NCBI RefSeq assembly: GCF_900112005.1
Contig: NZ_FOKK01000023.1
Location: forward strand, 1-60,149
Direction: 5' to 3'
Origin: Algoriphagus aquimarinus
Lineage (GTDB): Bacteria; Bacteroidota; Bacteroidia; Cytophagales; Cyclobacteriaceae
DNA length: 60,149 bases
Below the pieces are notes generated by a model. The model ran no database searches, was not told the DNA's origin, and saw only the letters and a program-made list of their open reading frames with translations. The translations under genes were made by a program, and so were the position numbers. Positions within the stretch are counted from its first letter, which is position 1. Each line of letters opens with the position of its first letter. Below are positions 16,552 through 25,473 of the stretch, one piece after another.

Positions 16552-16971
16552 TTATCCTTTTTTAGAGAAAAGCACTTTTAATGCCCCTGTGGACCACAAA
16601 GCCCAAATGATTAAAACTGGCTGAAAAAACAAACGGATTAGACGCTTTTGATCTGTGTCCAGACCAAAAGCATCCGTACCATTAATGTACTGAGCGATAT
16701 TTCCAGGGAAAATCAAAACATAAAAAATAGCAAGAGCTATCCCAAACTTCACCTTATGTCTTGCCAAGAAAACCATCCCGAAACCCAGCACAAATTCTAC
16801 TATTCCAGACAGTATGACTACTAGGTCTTTGCCCAAAGGAATCCAATCTGGCACCTGCGCTTGAAATTCCTGTCGCTGCAAAGTCAAATGACCTATGGCC
16901 GCCCAGATCATAAAAGCTCCCAGGATAATTCTAAAAACAGTTTGAACAGTGGATGTTTTGGGATTGAGCAT
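16552..16971 (-). CDS. DoxX family membrane protein
   Basis: A 139-residue protein with four predicted membrane helices (FRIILGAFMIWAAIGHLTL, LVVILSGIVEFVLGFGMVF, FGIALAIFYVLIFPGNIAQY, LFFQPVLIIWALWSTGAL) and the family signature GHL...PDWIP between helices 1 and 2. DoxX-like proteins are inner-membrane proteins of mostly unknown function, some tied to redox stress. It is downstream of and co-directional with the propeller genes; the 49-bp gap allows cotranscription. Confidence 0.8.
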   Translation of the reverse strand: MLNPKTSTVQTVFRIILGAFMIWAAIGHLTLQRQEFQAQVPDWIPLGKDLVVILSGIVEFVLGFGMVFLARHKVKFGIALAIFYVLIFPGNIAQYINGTDAFGLDTDQKRLIRLFFQPVLIIWALWSTGALKVLFSKKG

Positions 16972-17020
16972 AGAGCATTCAATAAAAGCTTATTTTTAGT
17001 TTCCTTTTAGCAATTTACGC

Positions 17021-18172
17021 TTACTCCATCTTCCAGAAGATAATTCCCCCAGCTTGTTTGCCCATATCTACGGAGGCTACCTTCTTTGCCTTTTGTATGT
17101 CAATCACGTCCAAAGTGCCCGGTTCTCCGCCTATTCCTTCTACTGAAATAAAGGCATATTTGCTATCAGAAGAGATCGAAACTCCGTGAGTCACCTTGCG
17201 TGTATTCTTCACTCGTGGCAGTTCCTCCCCTTTTTCAAGATCCCAAATGCCCGTTTCACCACTTCCTTTGTAAGTAGCAACGAGGTATTTTCCATCAGGA
17301 GAAACATCACAATTGTAAGGGGCTTTACCGGTCTTAAATCGGTTGGTGATTTCCCACTTCTCCAAATCCACTTCTAAAATCTCATCAGACCCATTTCCAG
17401 CTACATACACTTTCCCATTGGTAGGATGTGGAATAGCCCAGGTAGGTTTGACTGCACTATGATACATAGGCGCAGCTTCAGTCGTCATCGCATGCCCCAT
17501 TTTAGAATGATCCATTTTGCTATGGTCCATTCCGCCCATGGCTGGCTCTTCTTCCATTTTCCCATCCAAATTCAACTTTCGAGTCACTTTCATTTTGGTG
17601 GTAGAAATCTCGAAAAGTTCTCCTGACATCATACCTACAGAATAGTGATACATGCCATCTGCGGATATTCTAGAACCGTGAGGCATTACCCCTGTTTCGA
17701 TACGGTCTATTTCTATCATTTCCTCTGGATCGACCACTGATACCGTACTTGGAACCATGTCTCCATGCAAGTCAAAGTTTACACAATACAAAAGCCCGGT
17801 GGCTTTAGACACTTGAAGAGAAGCTGGGAAAAGCCCCAATTTAACCGTCCCCACCACTTCATTTGTTTCTGTAGAATACTTGTACAAAGTGCCATAAGGA
17901 TTGCCATGCGCTAGCGACAAGTACCAATACTTACCATCAGGGCTGATATTGATCCCATGCGGTCCTTCGATTTCCGCTGGCCAAATTCCTACTTGAATTG
18001 TCTTTTCTATGGTGGCATTTTCCCCATCGAATTTGATCAGGGCTACTTCGTCCTCCGACTCTGCAGTGACATACACGTAGTAATCCTGCGCATTAGCAGC
18101 AAAACTAAACGTAATGCACAGGAGCAAAAGGAGCGATTTATAAAGGTTCTTCTTGAAAATAGTTTGAGTCAT
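17021..18172 (-). CDS. Secreted seven-bladed beta-propeller (YncE-like) with a Met/His-rich insertion
   Basis: A 383-residue protein with a signal peptide (ending SFAANAQ) and repeated propeller strands such as GPHGINISPDGKYWYLSL, YNCDVSPDGKYLVATYKG and VTHGVSISSDSKYAFIS, typical of YVTN/YncE-like beta-propellers in the periplasm or outside the cell. Near residues 206-237 a loop reads GGMDHSKMDHSKMGHAM, a Met/His-rich patch like copper- or silver-handling sequences. It follows the LVIVD-repeat gene by six bases, so they form an operon. A periplasmic metal-linked role is an inference; no enzyme motif is seen. Confidence 0.8.
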   Translation of the reverse strand: MTQTIFKKNLYKSLLLLLCITFSFAANAQDYYVYVTAESEDEVALIKFDGENATIEKTIQVGIWPAEIEGPHGINISPDGKYWYLSLAHGNPYGTLYKYSTETNEVVGTVKLGLFPASLQVSKATGLLYCVNFDLHGDMVPSTVSVVDPEEMIEIDRIETGVMPHGSRISADGMYHYSVGMMSGELFEISTTKMKVTRKLNLDGKMEEEPAMGGMDHSKMDHSKMGHAMTTEAAPMYHSAVKPTWAIPHPTNGKVYVAGNGSDEILEVDLEKWEITNRFKTGKAPYNCDVSPDGKYLVATYKGSGETGIWDLEKGEELPRVKNTRKVTHGVSISSDSKYAFISVEGIGGEPGTLDVIDIQKAKKVASVDMGKQAGGIIFWKME

Positions 18173-18178
18173 ACACTT

Positions 18179-20161
18179 TTACTTAGCCTCTTCCAGTTTA
18201 GTATTATTCGGTACCACGGGTGCCAATTTGGCCGACCAAAGTCCACTATTCCAATCTGAATAAAAGATATGGCCTTTGTGCGGCTGAGCTCCCCAAGTGA
18301 ATGGAGCATTAGCTACGAAACCATCTGGATCCTCAGGAACAATCCAGGCAATTTCACGCCCCTGACGGTTCAGATCGCCCAACAATTCTCCACTTATATC
18401 CACTACTCGAACTCCTCCATTGTAGAAGGCTGCATATAGAATATCATCCTCAATCCAGAAATTATGTGAACCCGCAAAAGGAACTTGGAACCAAGCAACT
18501 TCTTTTGGGTTTTTGAGATCAGTGAAATCAATCACGTGTAAAAATCCAGCAGCTCTACCTGGCTTACGTCCATCTGGATCTAGTCCATAAGGAAACTCTT
18601 CGTCGCCTAGAATCACATAGAATTTGCCGCTTTTTTCATCCTTGTATGGAAAAGCAGCATGGTTTGATCCACTAGGGTAAGCATAACTAGCAAACTGCAC
18701 AGGATTGGCAGGTGTGCCTCCAGCAATGCCATTTCCTACATCAACTAACTGTACGCCGTCCGACCAGTTCGAAGAATAGGCAATTCCGTCATGGATCCAC
18801 ACATCGTGAATAGCATGTCCTGGAGTATCTAATTCAAACTCTCCAACAATTCTTGGATTAGCAGGATCTTCAATATTTATGGAATAATATTTTCTGCCTG
18901 CACTTAGTGCATAGACATGATTTTTATAGATAAACACGTTATGGACTCCCCCGGTAAGATTTTCGGAGAATTCAGAGATCACTTTCGCATCTCTAGGGTT
19001 GCTGACATCAATGATAACTAAGCCATTTTTTCGATTAGAAGCTCCTTCTCTGGAAATCACGGCTACTCTGCCATCCTCAGACACTTTCACGTCATTGACA
19101 GTTCGGGCATCTACTTTCACCGAATCTATCAATTCTATGCCTGCAGGATCAGTCACATCCCAGAAATAAGCTGTGCCATCTGCTCCCCAAGTTCCGGTCA
19201 CCGCGTAGTCTTTTCCATCCACTCCTTCCCATACCCACAGATCAGAAGTGTGTTTGTTATTCACCGAACCTTGGCCTACCAAGTCAATTTTTCTGGCAAT
19301 ATTTCTACTGTTTGCCTGAACAGTAACTGATGCCGCTGCTGGGCCACAAGTAGCATTCAAAACATACAGGCCTGGTGCATCTGCTGCGAATTTCCCCTCC
19401 TTGGTAATTATGCCTGAAGGTGCTGCCGAGACATCAAAAGATTCGCCAGTAAATGAATAGTTGATAGGGGCATCCTTTATTTCGTTACCGTTTTTATCCA
19501 AAGCAACAGCAGTCAAGGTAAATACATCACCGGATCGACCTTCCACCATATCAGACTTAAGCAAGATCTTAGCGATTGGATTCTCGATCACATTTATATC
19601 TAGGGTCTCTGTGACTCCCTCTATTTTAGCAGTTATTTTGGCTTTCCCTTTTTCCTTGATGATCAATTTGTCAAATGGAGCTATTGCCACTACATCTTCA
19701 TTCGAAGAAGTCAATTCAACAATCCTTTCCGGTCTTTCGAAACCAGCTTTGTCTGTCACAGTCAGCTTCAGAGGTAAATTGACCCCTGCATAAATATTTT
19801 TAGGAATTACTCCAAAATCAACCTTAGCAATTGCCGCAGCTTCAACCGTCACAGTAATATTCGATCTTAATTGTGGAGCGCCAGGGCTGATCACAATTAC
19901 CTCGTATTCTCCATGACGAATAGCCGTAGCTACTCCAGTGCTATCCACTACTGATAATGCACTGCCATTTGTAGAATAGAAAATATAATCACGGTCTGCA
20001 ATCTTTTTTCCTGAGGCATCAACTACGGAAGCATCAAGCTGAACAGTTTGACCGATTTTCATGGAAACTTTCTCAGATTTGACCTTTAGAGATATGTCTT
20101 GTGCTTGTAGAAAACCTACAGATAGCGATAAGACGAAAACGAAGATTAAAAACTTTTTCAT
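18179..20161 (-). CDS. Secreted protein with Ig-like domains and LVIVD-type beta-propeller
   Basis: A 660-residue protein: signal peptide (1-20), Big_2-like Ig domains over about 21-285 (VSMKIGQTVQLDASVVDASG, PLKLTVTDKAGF, GDVFTLTAVALDKNGN), then an LVIVD-repeat propeller over about 290-650 (NGLVIIDVSNPRDAKVI, YSINIEDPANPRIVGEF, VQLVDVGNGIAGG, FLHVIDFTDLKNPKEVAWF, GGVRVVDISGELLG). LVIVD proteins are secreted or surface proteins of unclear function. It is the first gene of a two-gene unit with the YncE-like propeller, possibly also including the DoxX gene. Confidence 0.85.
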   Translation of the reverse strand: MKKFLIFVFVLSLSVGFLQAQDISLKVKSEKVSMKIGQTVQLDASVVDASGKKIADRDYIFYSTNGSALSVVDSTGVATAIRHGEYEVIVISPGAPQLRSNITVTVEAAAIAKVDFGVIPKNIYAGVNLPLKLTVTDKAGFERPERIVELTSSNEDVVAIAPFDKLIIKEKGKAKITAKIEGVTETLDINVIENPIAKILLKSDMVEGRSGDVFTLTAVALDKNGNEIKDAPINYSFTGESFDVSAAPSGIITKEGKFAADAPGLYVLNATCGPAAASVTVQANSRNIARKIDLVGQGSVNNKHTSDLWVWEGVDGKDYAVTGTWGADGTAYFWDVTDPAGIELIDSVKVDARTVNDVKVSEDGRVAVISREGASNRKNGLVIIDVSNPRDAKVISEFSENLTGGVHNVFIYKNHVYALSAGRKYYSINIEDPANPRIVGEFELDTPGHAIHDVWIHDGIAYSSNWSDGVQLVDVGNGIAGGTPANPVQFASYAYPSGSNHAAFPYKDEKSGKFYVILGDEEFPYGLDPDGRKPGRAAGFLHVIDFTDLKNPKEVAWFQVPFAGSHNFWIEDDILYAAFYNGGVRVVDISGELLGDLNRQGREIAWIVPEDPDGFVANAPFTWGAQPHKGHIFYSDWNSGLWSAKLAPVVPNNTKLEEAK

Positions 20162-20344
20162 AGGTTGGATATTATATGGATTCTGAATTTAAGGAATCCT
20201 GACTGCCAAACCATATATTATTGGGCAAATTGTGTCATTTAAATATGCTCGGAGAGATAGCATTCAATTGAAAATTTTGCGGGTAGTTTTATAACCTACT
20301 AACCTGCCCACCCATTTACGTTTTGATTTCATTAAGTTTGTACG

Positions 20345-21295
20345 ATGAGCAACAAGGCCATAAAAAGTGAACTCCATCCCCGTAATGCTCATCGAGAGCG
20401 CTATGATTTCCCAAGTCTGATCAGCACTCAGCCTGAGTTAGGGAAGTTTGTGTCGGAAAATAAGTACGGTGATCTCAGCATTGATTTCGCAGATCCAAAA
20501 GCCGTCAAGGAACTCAATAGAGCATTGCTCAAGCATTTTTATCAGGTAGCCGATTGGGATATTCCTAAGGGATATCTTTGCCCGCCTATCCCGGGGAGAG
20601 CTGATTTGCTTCACCACTTGGCTGATTTACTTTCGCAAAGCAATTCAGGCAGGCTTCCACAAGGAAACAAAATCAAGGTTCTAGATATAGGCACGGGAGC
20701 CAATTGTATTTATCCGCTTTTGGGTAATTCCATATATGACTGGGAGTTTATTGGATCCGAGATCGATGAAAAAGCTTTGGATTCTGCTCAGAAAAACCTC
20801 TATGAGAACCCTAAATTTAGAGGAAAAATAAGCCTACGACTTCAGGAAAACCCGAAAGAAATACTACCGGGAATCATCAAATCAAGTGATGTATTTGATC
20901 TAGTGATTTGCAACCCTCCATTTCACGAATCCCAAGCTGCCGCAGAAGCTGCAAGTACTAGAAAGGTCAAAAATCTTAAAGGTAAAGTAGGTAAGAAAGT
21001 CACTTTGAACTTTGGTGGACAAAGTAATGAGCTCTGGTGTGAAGGGGGAGAACTAGCATTTATCCAGAAAATGATCCGTGAAAGCGTCACTTTCAAATTC
21101 AATTGTTTTTGGTTTTCCACAATTGTCTCAAAGGAAGAGCATCTAAAGGAAATTATTTTAGCCTTGAAAAAAGTAAGGGTAGCTGATCGCCAAATCATAC
21201 AAATGACCCATGGCAACAAAAAAAGCAGATTCGTTGCGTGGACTTTTCTCAATCCCGAACAGCAGGAAAACTGGAAACAAATGAAATGGAAATAA
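20345..21295 (+). CDS. rlmF: 23S rRNA (adenine(1618)-N6)-methyltransferase
   Basis: A 316-residue SAM-dependent methyltransferase with the family N-terminus (LHPRNAHRERYDFPSLI), motif I (VLDIGTGANCIYPLLG), the catalytic CNPPFH motif and the RlmF-specific ending (TFLNPEQQENWKQMKWK). It methylates A1618 of 23S rRNA. It is monocistronic, with a clear terminator right after it. A TAAGTTTG at 20333-20340 resembles a -7 promoter element but would place transcription at the start codon, so I do not call it. Confidence 0.92.
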   Translation: MSNKAIKSELHPRNAHRERYDFPSLISTQPELGKFVSENKYGDLSIDFADPKAVKELNRALLKHFYQVADWDIPKGYLCPPIPGRADLLHHLADLLSQSNSGRLPQGNKIKVLDIGTGANCIYPLLGNSIYDWEFIGSEIDEKALDSAQKNLYENPKFRGKISLRLQENPKEILPGIIKSSDVFDLVICNPPFHESQAAAEAASTRKVKNLKGKVGKKVTLNFGGQSNELWCEGGELAFIQKMIRESVTFKFNCFWFSTIVSKEEHLKEIILALKKVRVADRQIIQMTHGNKKSRFVAWTFLNPEQQENWKQMKWK

Positions 21296-21298
21296 AAA

Positions 21299-21323
21299 AA
21301 TAGCCCTCACTGAGGGCTATTTT
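21299..21323 (+). terminator. Terminator after rlmF
   Basis: ATAGCCCTCA (21300-21309) pairs with TGAGGGCTAT (21311-21320), with an A run before and a T run after. The hairpin is nearly symmetrical, so it could serve both rlmF and the convergent creD. Confidence 0.85.
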
Positions 21324-21376
21324 CTTGATCCAAAATTCACTTTTCATTCAATCATCCATCCTTTTTACCCAAATTA

Positions 21377-22726
21377 TCAAGTACTAGGAACCGGCTCTTT
21401 TGAATCAAAACTGATCGCATACCAATTCACTTTTCGCGTAAAATACATGGTCAAAGCCAAAATCACTGTCAAACCTAAACTGCCAATCAAAAGAGCATAA
21501 TCGGAAGCTTGAAGGACGATATATAAGAAGCCATACAATCCAGCCATCACCAGCGTAAGGATAAGCGAATACTTTCTAGCGGAGAAAATAGCAAGTGAGT
21601 AAAAACCAATGATGCTCAATGTCACGCAGACCGAGATCAAATAGGCCAGATCAAAGGATAGATGCTCAGTAATGGAAATCAGCAAGACATAAAACATGCA
21701 TACCGCAAGACCTACCAAGATATACTGGAATGGGTGAATCTTATGTTTGGTCATGATTTCTACTAAGAAGAAAATCAAAAATGTCAATGAAATTATCAAC
21801 GCAGCATATTTTGCAGATCGCATAGATTGCTGATAGTTATCTATAGATGACTTAAGCTCCACTCCAAAAGCTGACTGGGTCAGGTTCTCTGAAAACTGAT
21901 TTTCCCAAAATACCTGTGGGTAGTTTCTATTCAATTCCAATATCTTCCAATCCGCTGTAAACCCAGCTTCTGAAACATCGCGGTTCTCAGGCAGCACATT
22001 TCCTCCAAAACTTGGATGATTCCAGCTCGAGTTTAATGCAACCTCGGTGAGCTTCCCTACAGGCACAAAATGCAAGGACTCACTTCCCAGCGCATTGATA
22101 TGAAGCTTAAAGGTGGAACGTTCCGACAGTTTCTCCTGCAAATCTGGAAGTGATACCGATACCCCCGAAGCAATAAGCTGAGGCACATTTGTTCCAGAAG
22201 TAGCCATAAGCGACTGACCATTCCAGTTAATTTTTATTTCATCCTTGATACCTTTCAGATCACTGACACCTATGCTTAGGAAAGCTCTATCAAGTTTTGG
22301 CTTCTCATTTTCGTCCAGAGCCGAAAGCGCAGAGAGATCAAAATTACCTTCCAAATCTAACTTAGTCTGGTAAACTGTCACTTGGTAAATCCCCCGATGG
22401 AGTTTCTCTGGATCGACGGTACCGTTTATTTTCAATTGCTCAGGTAGTATATGAATCAGTCGAGTGGAAAGCTGGATTCCATCCTTGGTAGTGGTAGACT
22501 TTTCCACAGGAATAGACAACACAGGCCCCCTAATCTCCTGTCTATTTGCCCACTTAGAACTTACTTCGTCTATAGTGGCACTGCTTTGTTGTTCCCGCTC
22601 AGAGATAAGATCCTGCACCATAAAACTGGGGATCATCAAAACAAGGATCAGGGCGAGAATGACCATTAACTTGATCGTAATTGAGTTGGCAATGGAATTT
22701 GAAATTCCTTCGAGTTGATTTTTCAT
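21377..22726 (-). CDS. creD: Inner-membrane protein CreD
   Basis: A 449-residue protein with one N-terminal membrane helix (MVILALILVLMIPSFMVQDL), a large periplasmic part with the CreD signature (EVSSKWANRQEIRGPVLSIP, and GRxV-like stretches ending in NYPQVFWENQF) and a C-terminal bundle of about six helices. In enterics CreD belongs to the CreBC regulon and affects envelope integrity; in Bacteroidota it is often beside a winged-helix regulator, as here. No creBC genes are present. A 23-bp sequence 12 bases before the start is identical to one before the 23079-23696 gene, suggesting co-regulation. Confidence 0.88.
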   Translation of the reverse strand: MKNQLEGISNSIANSITIKLMVILALILVLMIPSFMVQDLISEREQQSSATIDEVSSKWANRQEIRGPVLSIPVEKSTTTKDGIQLSTRLIHILPEQLKINGTVDPEKLHRGIYQVTVYQTKLDLEGNFDLSALSALDENEKPKLDRAFLSIGVSDLKGIKDEIKINWNGQSLMATSGTNVPQLIASGVSVSLPDLQEKLSERSTFKLHINALGSESLHFVPVGKLTEVALNSSWNHPSFGGNVLPENRDVSEAGFTADWKILELNRNYPQVFWENQFSENLTQSAFGVELKSSIDNYQQSMRSAKYAALIISLTFLIFFLVEIMTKHKIHPFQYILVGLAVCMFYVLLISITEHLSFDLAYLISVCVTLSIIGFYSLAIFSARKYSLILTLVMAGLYGFLYIVLQASDYALLIGSLGLTVILALTMYFTRKVNWYAISFDSKEPVPST

Positions 22727-22738
22727 ATTTTAGTGGTT

Positions 22739-22761
22739 AAAAGTACTTTGTATTTCAAAGT
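22739..22761. promoter_or_regulatory. Palindromic operator upstream of creD
   Basis: The core ACTTTG-N5-CAAAGT (22745-22761) is a perfect 6-bp inverted repeat around TATTT. The whole 23 bp is identical to 23698-23720. It sits between creD and the winged-helix regulator gene, the most likely source of its binding protein. Confidence 0.75.
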
Positions 22762-22785
22762 TGATTTAGAAATTTTTTTAGCTAT

Positions 22786-23082
22786 CTATTTTTGTTTCAA
22801 TAATTCCTCGATGGCTGATATATGATCAGAGAAAGCCTTCTGTCCTGCAGTGGTAGCGCTATACAGCGTATGCGGTTTTCTATCCTGAAATTCCTTTCTC
22901 ACAGAAATATATTCCACCTTTTCCAATGCCTTCAAATGGGACGCAAGATTACCATCCGTCACCGATAGAAGTTCCTTAAGTGAATTAAAATCGACTTCGT
23001 CATTGACTAGAAGAACAGACATGACACCCAGCCGTACTTTATTCTCGAAAGCCTTATCAAACTTGTCCAGAAAATACTTCAC
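22786..23082 (-). CDS. Winged-helix transcriptional regulator (HTH_34/PadR-ArsR-like)
   Basis: A 98-residue DNA-binding protein (FENKVRLGVMSVLLVNDEV, DFNSLKELLSVTDGNLASHL, KALEKVEYISVRKEF, KPHTLYSATTAGQKAF) with the winged-helix pattern of small dimeric repressors. The frame is open up to 23148, but the GTG at 23082 overlaps the stop of the preceding gene (GTGA), a usual coupling, and gives the normal family N-terminus. It lies between two copies of a 23-bp palindrome, so it probably represses its own operon and creD. No ligand-binding domain is present. Confidence 0.85.
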   Translation of the reverse strand: MKYFLDKFDKAFENKVRLGVMSVLLVNDEVDFNSLKELLSVTDGNLASHLKALEKVEYISVRKEFQDRKPHTLYSATTAGQKAFSDHISAIEELLKQK

Positions 23083-23696
23083 GACTTCGCATTTAATTCC
23101 ATTTTCACTCCATATATGATATGAGCTACACCAAATCCTATAGCCCAAAACACCAAACCATACCCCACCATCACGGCTGCTAACAATCCCAGTACAATCT
23201 CAGTAATGGCAAGTTGCTTCACTTCCTTCCGCGTATAATGACTCACATTTAGTAACGCCATACCATAAAATACCAAAGTCAAGGGAGCAATAATCCCCAA
23301 ATATCCACGCAAAAGTAAGATAACTGATAGAATGCCACCAGTGATCAGCGGAATAGACAAATCTGTCACCACCCTCTTTGTTTGCTTATCCCACACAGGC
23401 TTCTGTTGCTTTTTGGATTTTTGCATGGTGAAATAAATACCACCTACAATCGCCACAAATAGCGTAATCAGACCCAAACACAATAATTTCAACTCGAAGC
23501 TTCTCTCACCTATCTCCGTGTAATTGGAAATAGTGACACCGGAACTTCCCAATAAATAGTATGCACAAGAAGCAGAAATCAAGGCTACTAACCCTGCGAA
23601 TACCCCAGCCCACCCGCTTAACGAAATGAATTTTGTCGATCGATCCATCAGGGTTCTAATTTCCTGGAGGTCTTCTATGTATTTTTCCTTGTTCAT
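23079..23696 (-). CDS. Multi-pass membrane protein of unknown function coupled to the winged-helix regulator
   Basis: A 205-residue protein starting MNKEKYIEDLQEIRTLMDRS, with about six hydrophobic helices in pairs (WAGVFAGLVALISASCAYYL, LLCLGLITLFVAIVGGIYF, LITGGILSVILLL, GIIAPLTLVFYGMALLNVS, EIVLGLLAAVMVGYGLVFWA). The ATG at 23696 is chosen over the longer frame because a palindrome starts two bases upstream. It is translationally coupled to the regulator gene (GTGA overlap). This pair, membrane protein plus HTH_34 regulator beside creD, is a recurring neighbourhood in Bacteroidota; no function is known to me. Confidence 0.75.
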   Translation of the reverse strand: MNKEKYIEDLQEIRTLMDRSTKFISLSGWAGVFAGLVALISASCAYYLLGSSGVTISNYTEIGERSFELKLLCLGLITLFVAIVGGIYFTMQKSKKQQKPVWDKQTKRVVTDLSIPLITGGILSVILLLRGYLGIIAPLTLVFYGMALLNVSHYTRKEVKQLAITEIVLGLLAAVMVGYGLVFWAIGFGVAHIIYGVKMELNAKS

Positions 23697-23697
23697 A

Positions 23698-23720
23698 AAA
23701 AGTACTTTGTATTTCAAAGT
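23698..23720. promoter_or_regulatory. Palindromic operator upstream of the membrane protein/regulator operon
   Basis: The second exact copy of the 23-bp sequence at 22739-22761, with core ACTTTG-N5-CAAAGT at 23704-23720. It ends one base before the ATG, so if transcription starts near it the mRNA leader is very short. Confidence 0.75.
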
Positions 23721-23760
23721 AAAAGTAAGATCAAAAATCGTAAATGCAATAGGGCACAAA

Positions 23761-23790
23761 AAAAACAGGCAAAAAATGCCTGTTTTTTTC
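23761..23790. terminator. Bidirectional-type terminator downstream of the OsmC gene
   Basis: AAACAGGCA pairs with TGCCTGTTT around an A-rich loop. An A run precedes the stem and a T run follows it, so it can act in both directions. It lies just past the OsmC stop at 23808 on the minus strand. Confidence 0.85.
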
Positions 23791-23807
23791 TTCTATATAG
23801 CTGAATG

Positions 23808-24221
23808 TTAAGAATTCAATGTGCTCTCAACGCTTATTTCCATATTCAAAGCTCTTGAGATCGGACAATTCTTCTCCGCGTCTTTCACTAACTCGTCGAA
23901 TTTTTCTTGTGAAATACCGTCAACTTTTGCCTTCAAAACCAGGTGGGACTTCTTTAGTGTTCCTTCTTCAAAGGTGATATTCGCAGTCACATCAAGTTCA
24001 GTGGCAGTATATTCCGCTTCCTGCAAGTTGAAACTCAACTTCATCGCGAAACAACCCGCGTGAGCAGCAGCGACTAATTCCTCAGGATTAGTACCTACAC
24101 CGCTTTCAAAACGAGAACTGAAAGAGTATTGAGTCTTATCTAATACAGTGCTTGGCGTGGTCAAATGTCCTTTGCCATCTTTACCTGTTCCTTGCCATAC
24201 GGCGGTTGCTTTTCTGATCAT
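23808..24221 (-). CDS. osmC: OsmC family peroxiredoxin
   Basis: A 137-residue thiol peroxidase of the OsmC/Ohr family. The two redox cysteines are in AAAHAGCFAMKL and DAEKNCPISRAL. The NPEELVAAAHAGCF stretch and the N-terminus (RKATAVWQGTGKDGKGHL) favour the OsmC over the Ohr branch. It reduces organic hydroperoxides in the cytoplasm. Monocistronic, with a strong terminator downstream. Confidence 0.9.
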   Translation of the reverse strand: MIRKATAVWQGTGKDGKGHLTTPSTVLDKTQYSFSSRFESGVGTNPEELVAAAHAGCFAMKLSFNLQEAEYTATELDVTANITFEEGTLKKSHLVLKAKVDGISQEKFDELVKDAEKNCPISRALNMEISVESTLNS

Positions 24222-24366
24222 ATTTAAAAGATTTTAGGGTTAAAAGTTATATGTAAAGAAAGGAGATAAATACTAAAAAAGTTCTCCCGTAGATCATATT
24301 CTCTCCCTGATATTGCTTCGCAAAGCAGGATTTCATACGCAGGCCAAACTATGAAGCGAGCAAAAC

Positions 24367-25473
24367 CTAGCTCCTTTTAGCTAATCCCTTAAAGACCTCT
24401 AAATACTGATCCGTCACATGATCCCAGTTATACTTTTGGGTTAGACCGGATCTGGCAGAGTCTCTAAGCGCAAGCATTGCATTCTCATCAGCTTCTGAAC
24501 TCTCCACTATACACTTAACTGAATCTAGACCTTTCATGAAATACCATCCATGCTTTCCATTTTGAAGCATTTCCTGATTAAACGGCGTATCCAAAGCTAA
24601 AATAGCACAACCATATCCCAAAGCTTTCAACATGGCAGGATTAGTACCTCCAAACTCATGTCCGTGAAAATATGCGTAGCAATGGGAATATAGTGCAGCC
24701 AACTCATTTGGATCTCTTACATAACCCGTGAAAAGCAAACGCTCATCGGATATGTTCTTCAAGCGATTTGCCCATTCATCCTGATAAGGCACATCACCGA
24801 CGATGACCAAGGTTCTTTTAGAATTTGATTTCAAAAAACCTTCCACTATCAAGTCTGCATTGTTGTCGGGAATCAAACGACCAACAATCAGGAAATATTC
24901 CTTTGACTTCAAATTCCACTTGGCGATAGGTTCTTCTTCAACTGATTCACGAGGATTTGCTCCATAGGCAATGACTTTAGAGTCTGCATTAAACAGTTCT
25001 AAGTAAACTCTGCGCATTTCTTCCGAATCATTGATCAGCTGATCATAGAATTTTGTCGCCAACTTAGATGCCCAAAAGAAATACTTCCCCCCTAGACCTT
25101 TCCACTTAGGACGAAGCCACTCCAACCCATCCACATTGATCGCTGTAGGCTTTCGGAAAATGGTTGAGATCAGTCCAAATGGACCATTCCCACTGTTCAC
25201 TACCAAGATCACATCCACATCTGAAAAACATGCATGAACCATAGAGAAAAAAGTATGTGAAAGCTGCGTGAAGCTCTTGGACTCAATCGCCGGCATATAG
25301 ATGCATTCTATTCCATTGACAAATCTCGGACGCTCAGCAAATAGTGCTCGGTGATTGTAGACTCTTACCTCAACGCCTTTCTTAACAAGTCGCTCACCGA
25401 GTTCTTTAATCATCGTATCATAGCCGCCGTATACGTACGGATAGCCCTTGGCTCCCATGATGGCAACTTTCAT
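24367..25473 (-). CDS. DUF1972 glycosyltransferase (rhamnosyltransferase-like)
   Basis: A 368-residue glycosyltransferase with the N-terminal DUF1972 signature (GAKGYPYVYGGYDTMIKELG) and a GT-B C-terminal half (FLIVGRLIPDNNADLIVEGF, HGHEFGGTNPAMLKALGYG). Family members transfer deoxyhexoses in capsule and exopolysaccharide synthesis; the sugar here is unknown. An upstream ATG at 25494 exists, but the ATG at 25473 overlaps the previous stop as ATGA, so I prefer it. It is the last gene of the polysaccharide run. Confidence 0.82.
   Translation of the reverse strand: MKVAIMGAKGYPYVYGGYDTMIKELGERLVKKGVEVRVYNHRALFAERPRFVNGIECIYMPAIESKSFTQLSHTFFSMVHACFSDVDVILVVNSGNGPFGLISTIFRKPTAINVDGLEWLRPKWKGLGGKYFFWASKLATKFYDQLINDSEEMRRVYLELFNADSKVIAYGANPRESVEEEPIAKWNLKSKEYFLIVGRLIPDNNADLIVEGFLKSNSKRTLVIVGDVPYQDEWANRLKNISDERLLFTGYVRDPNELAALYSHCYAYFHGHEFGGTNPAMLKALGYGCAILALDTPFNQEMLQNGKHGWYFMKGLDSVKCIVESSEADENAMLALRDSARSGLTQKYNWDHVTDQYLEVFKGLAKRS

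Noticed and set aside
20333..20340. TAAGTTTG as promoter of rlmF
   Set aside because: No partner TTG at proper distance and it would start transcription at the start codon.
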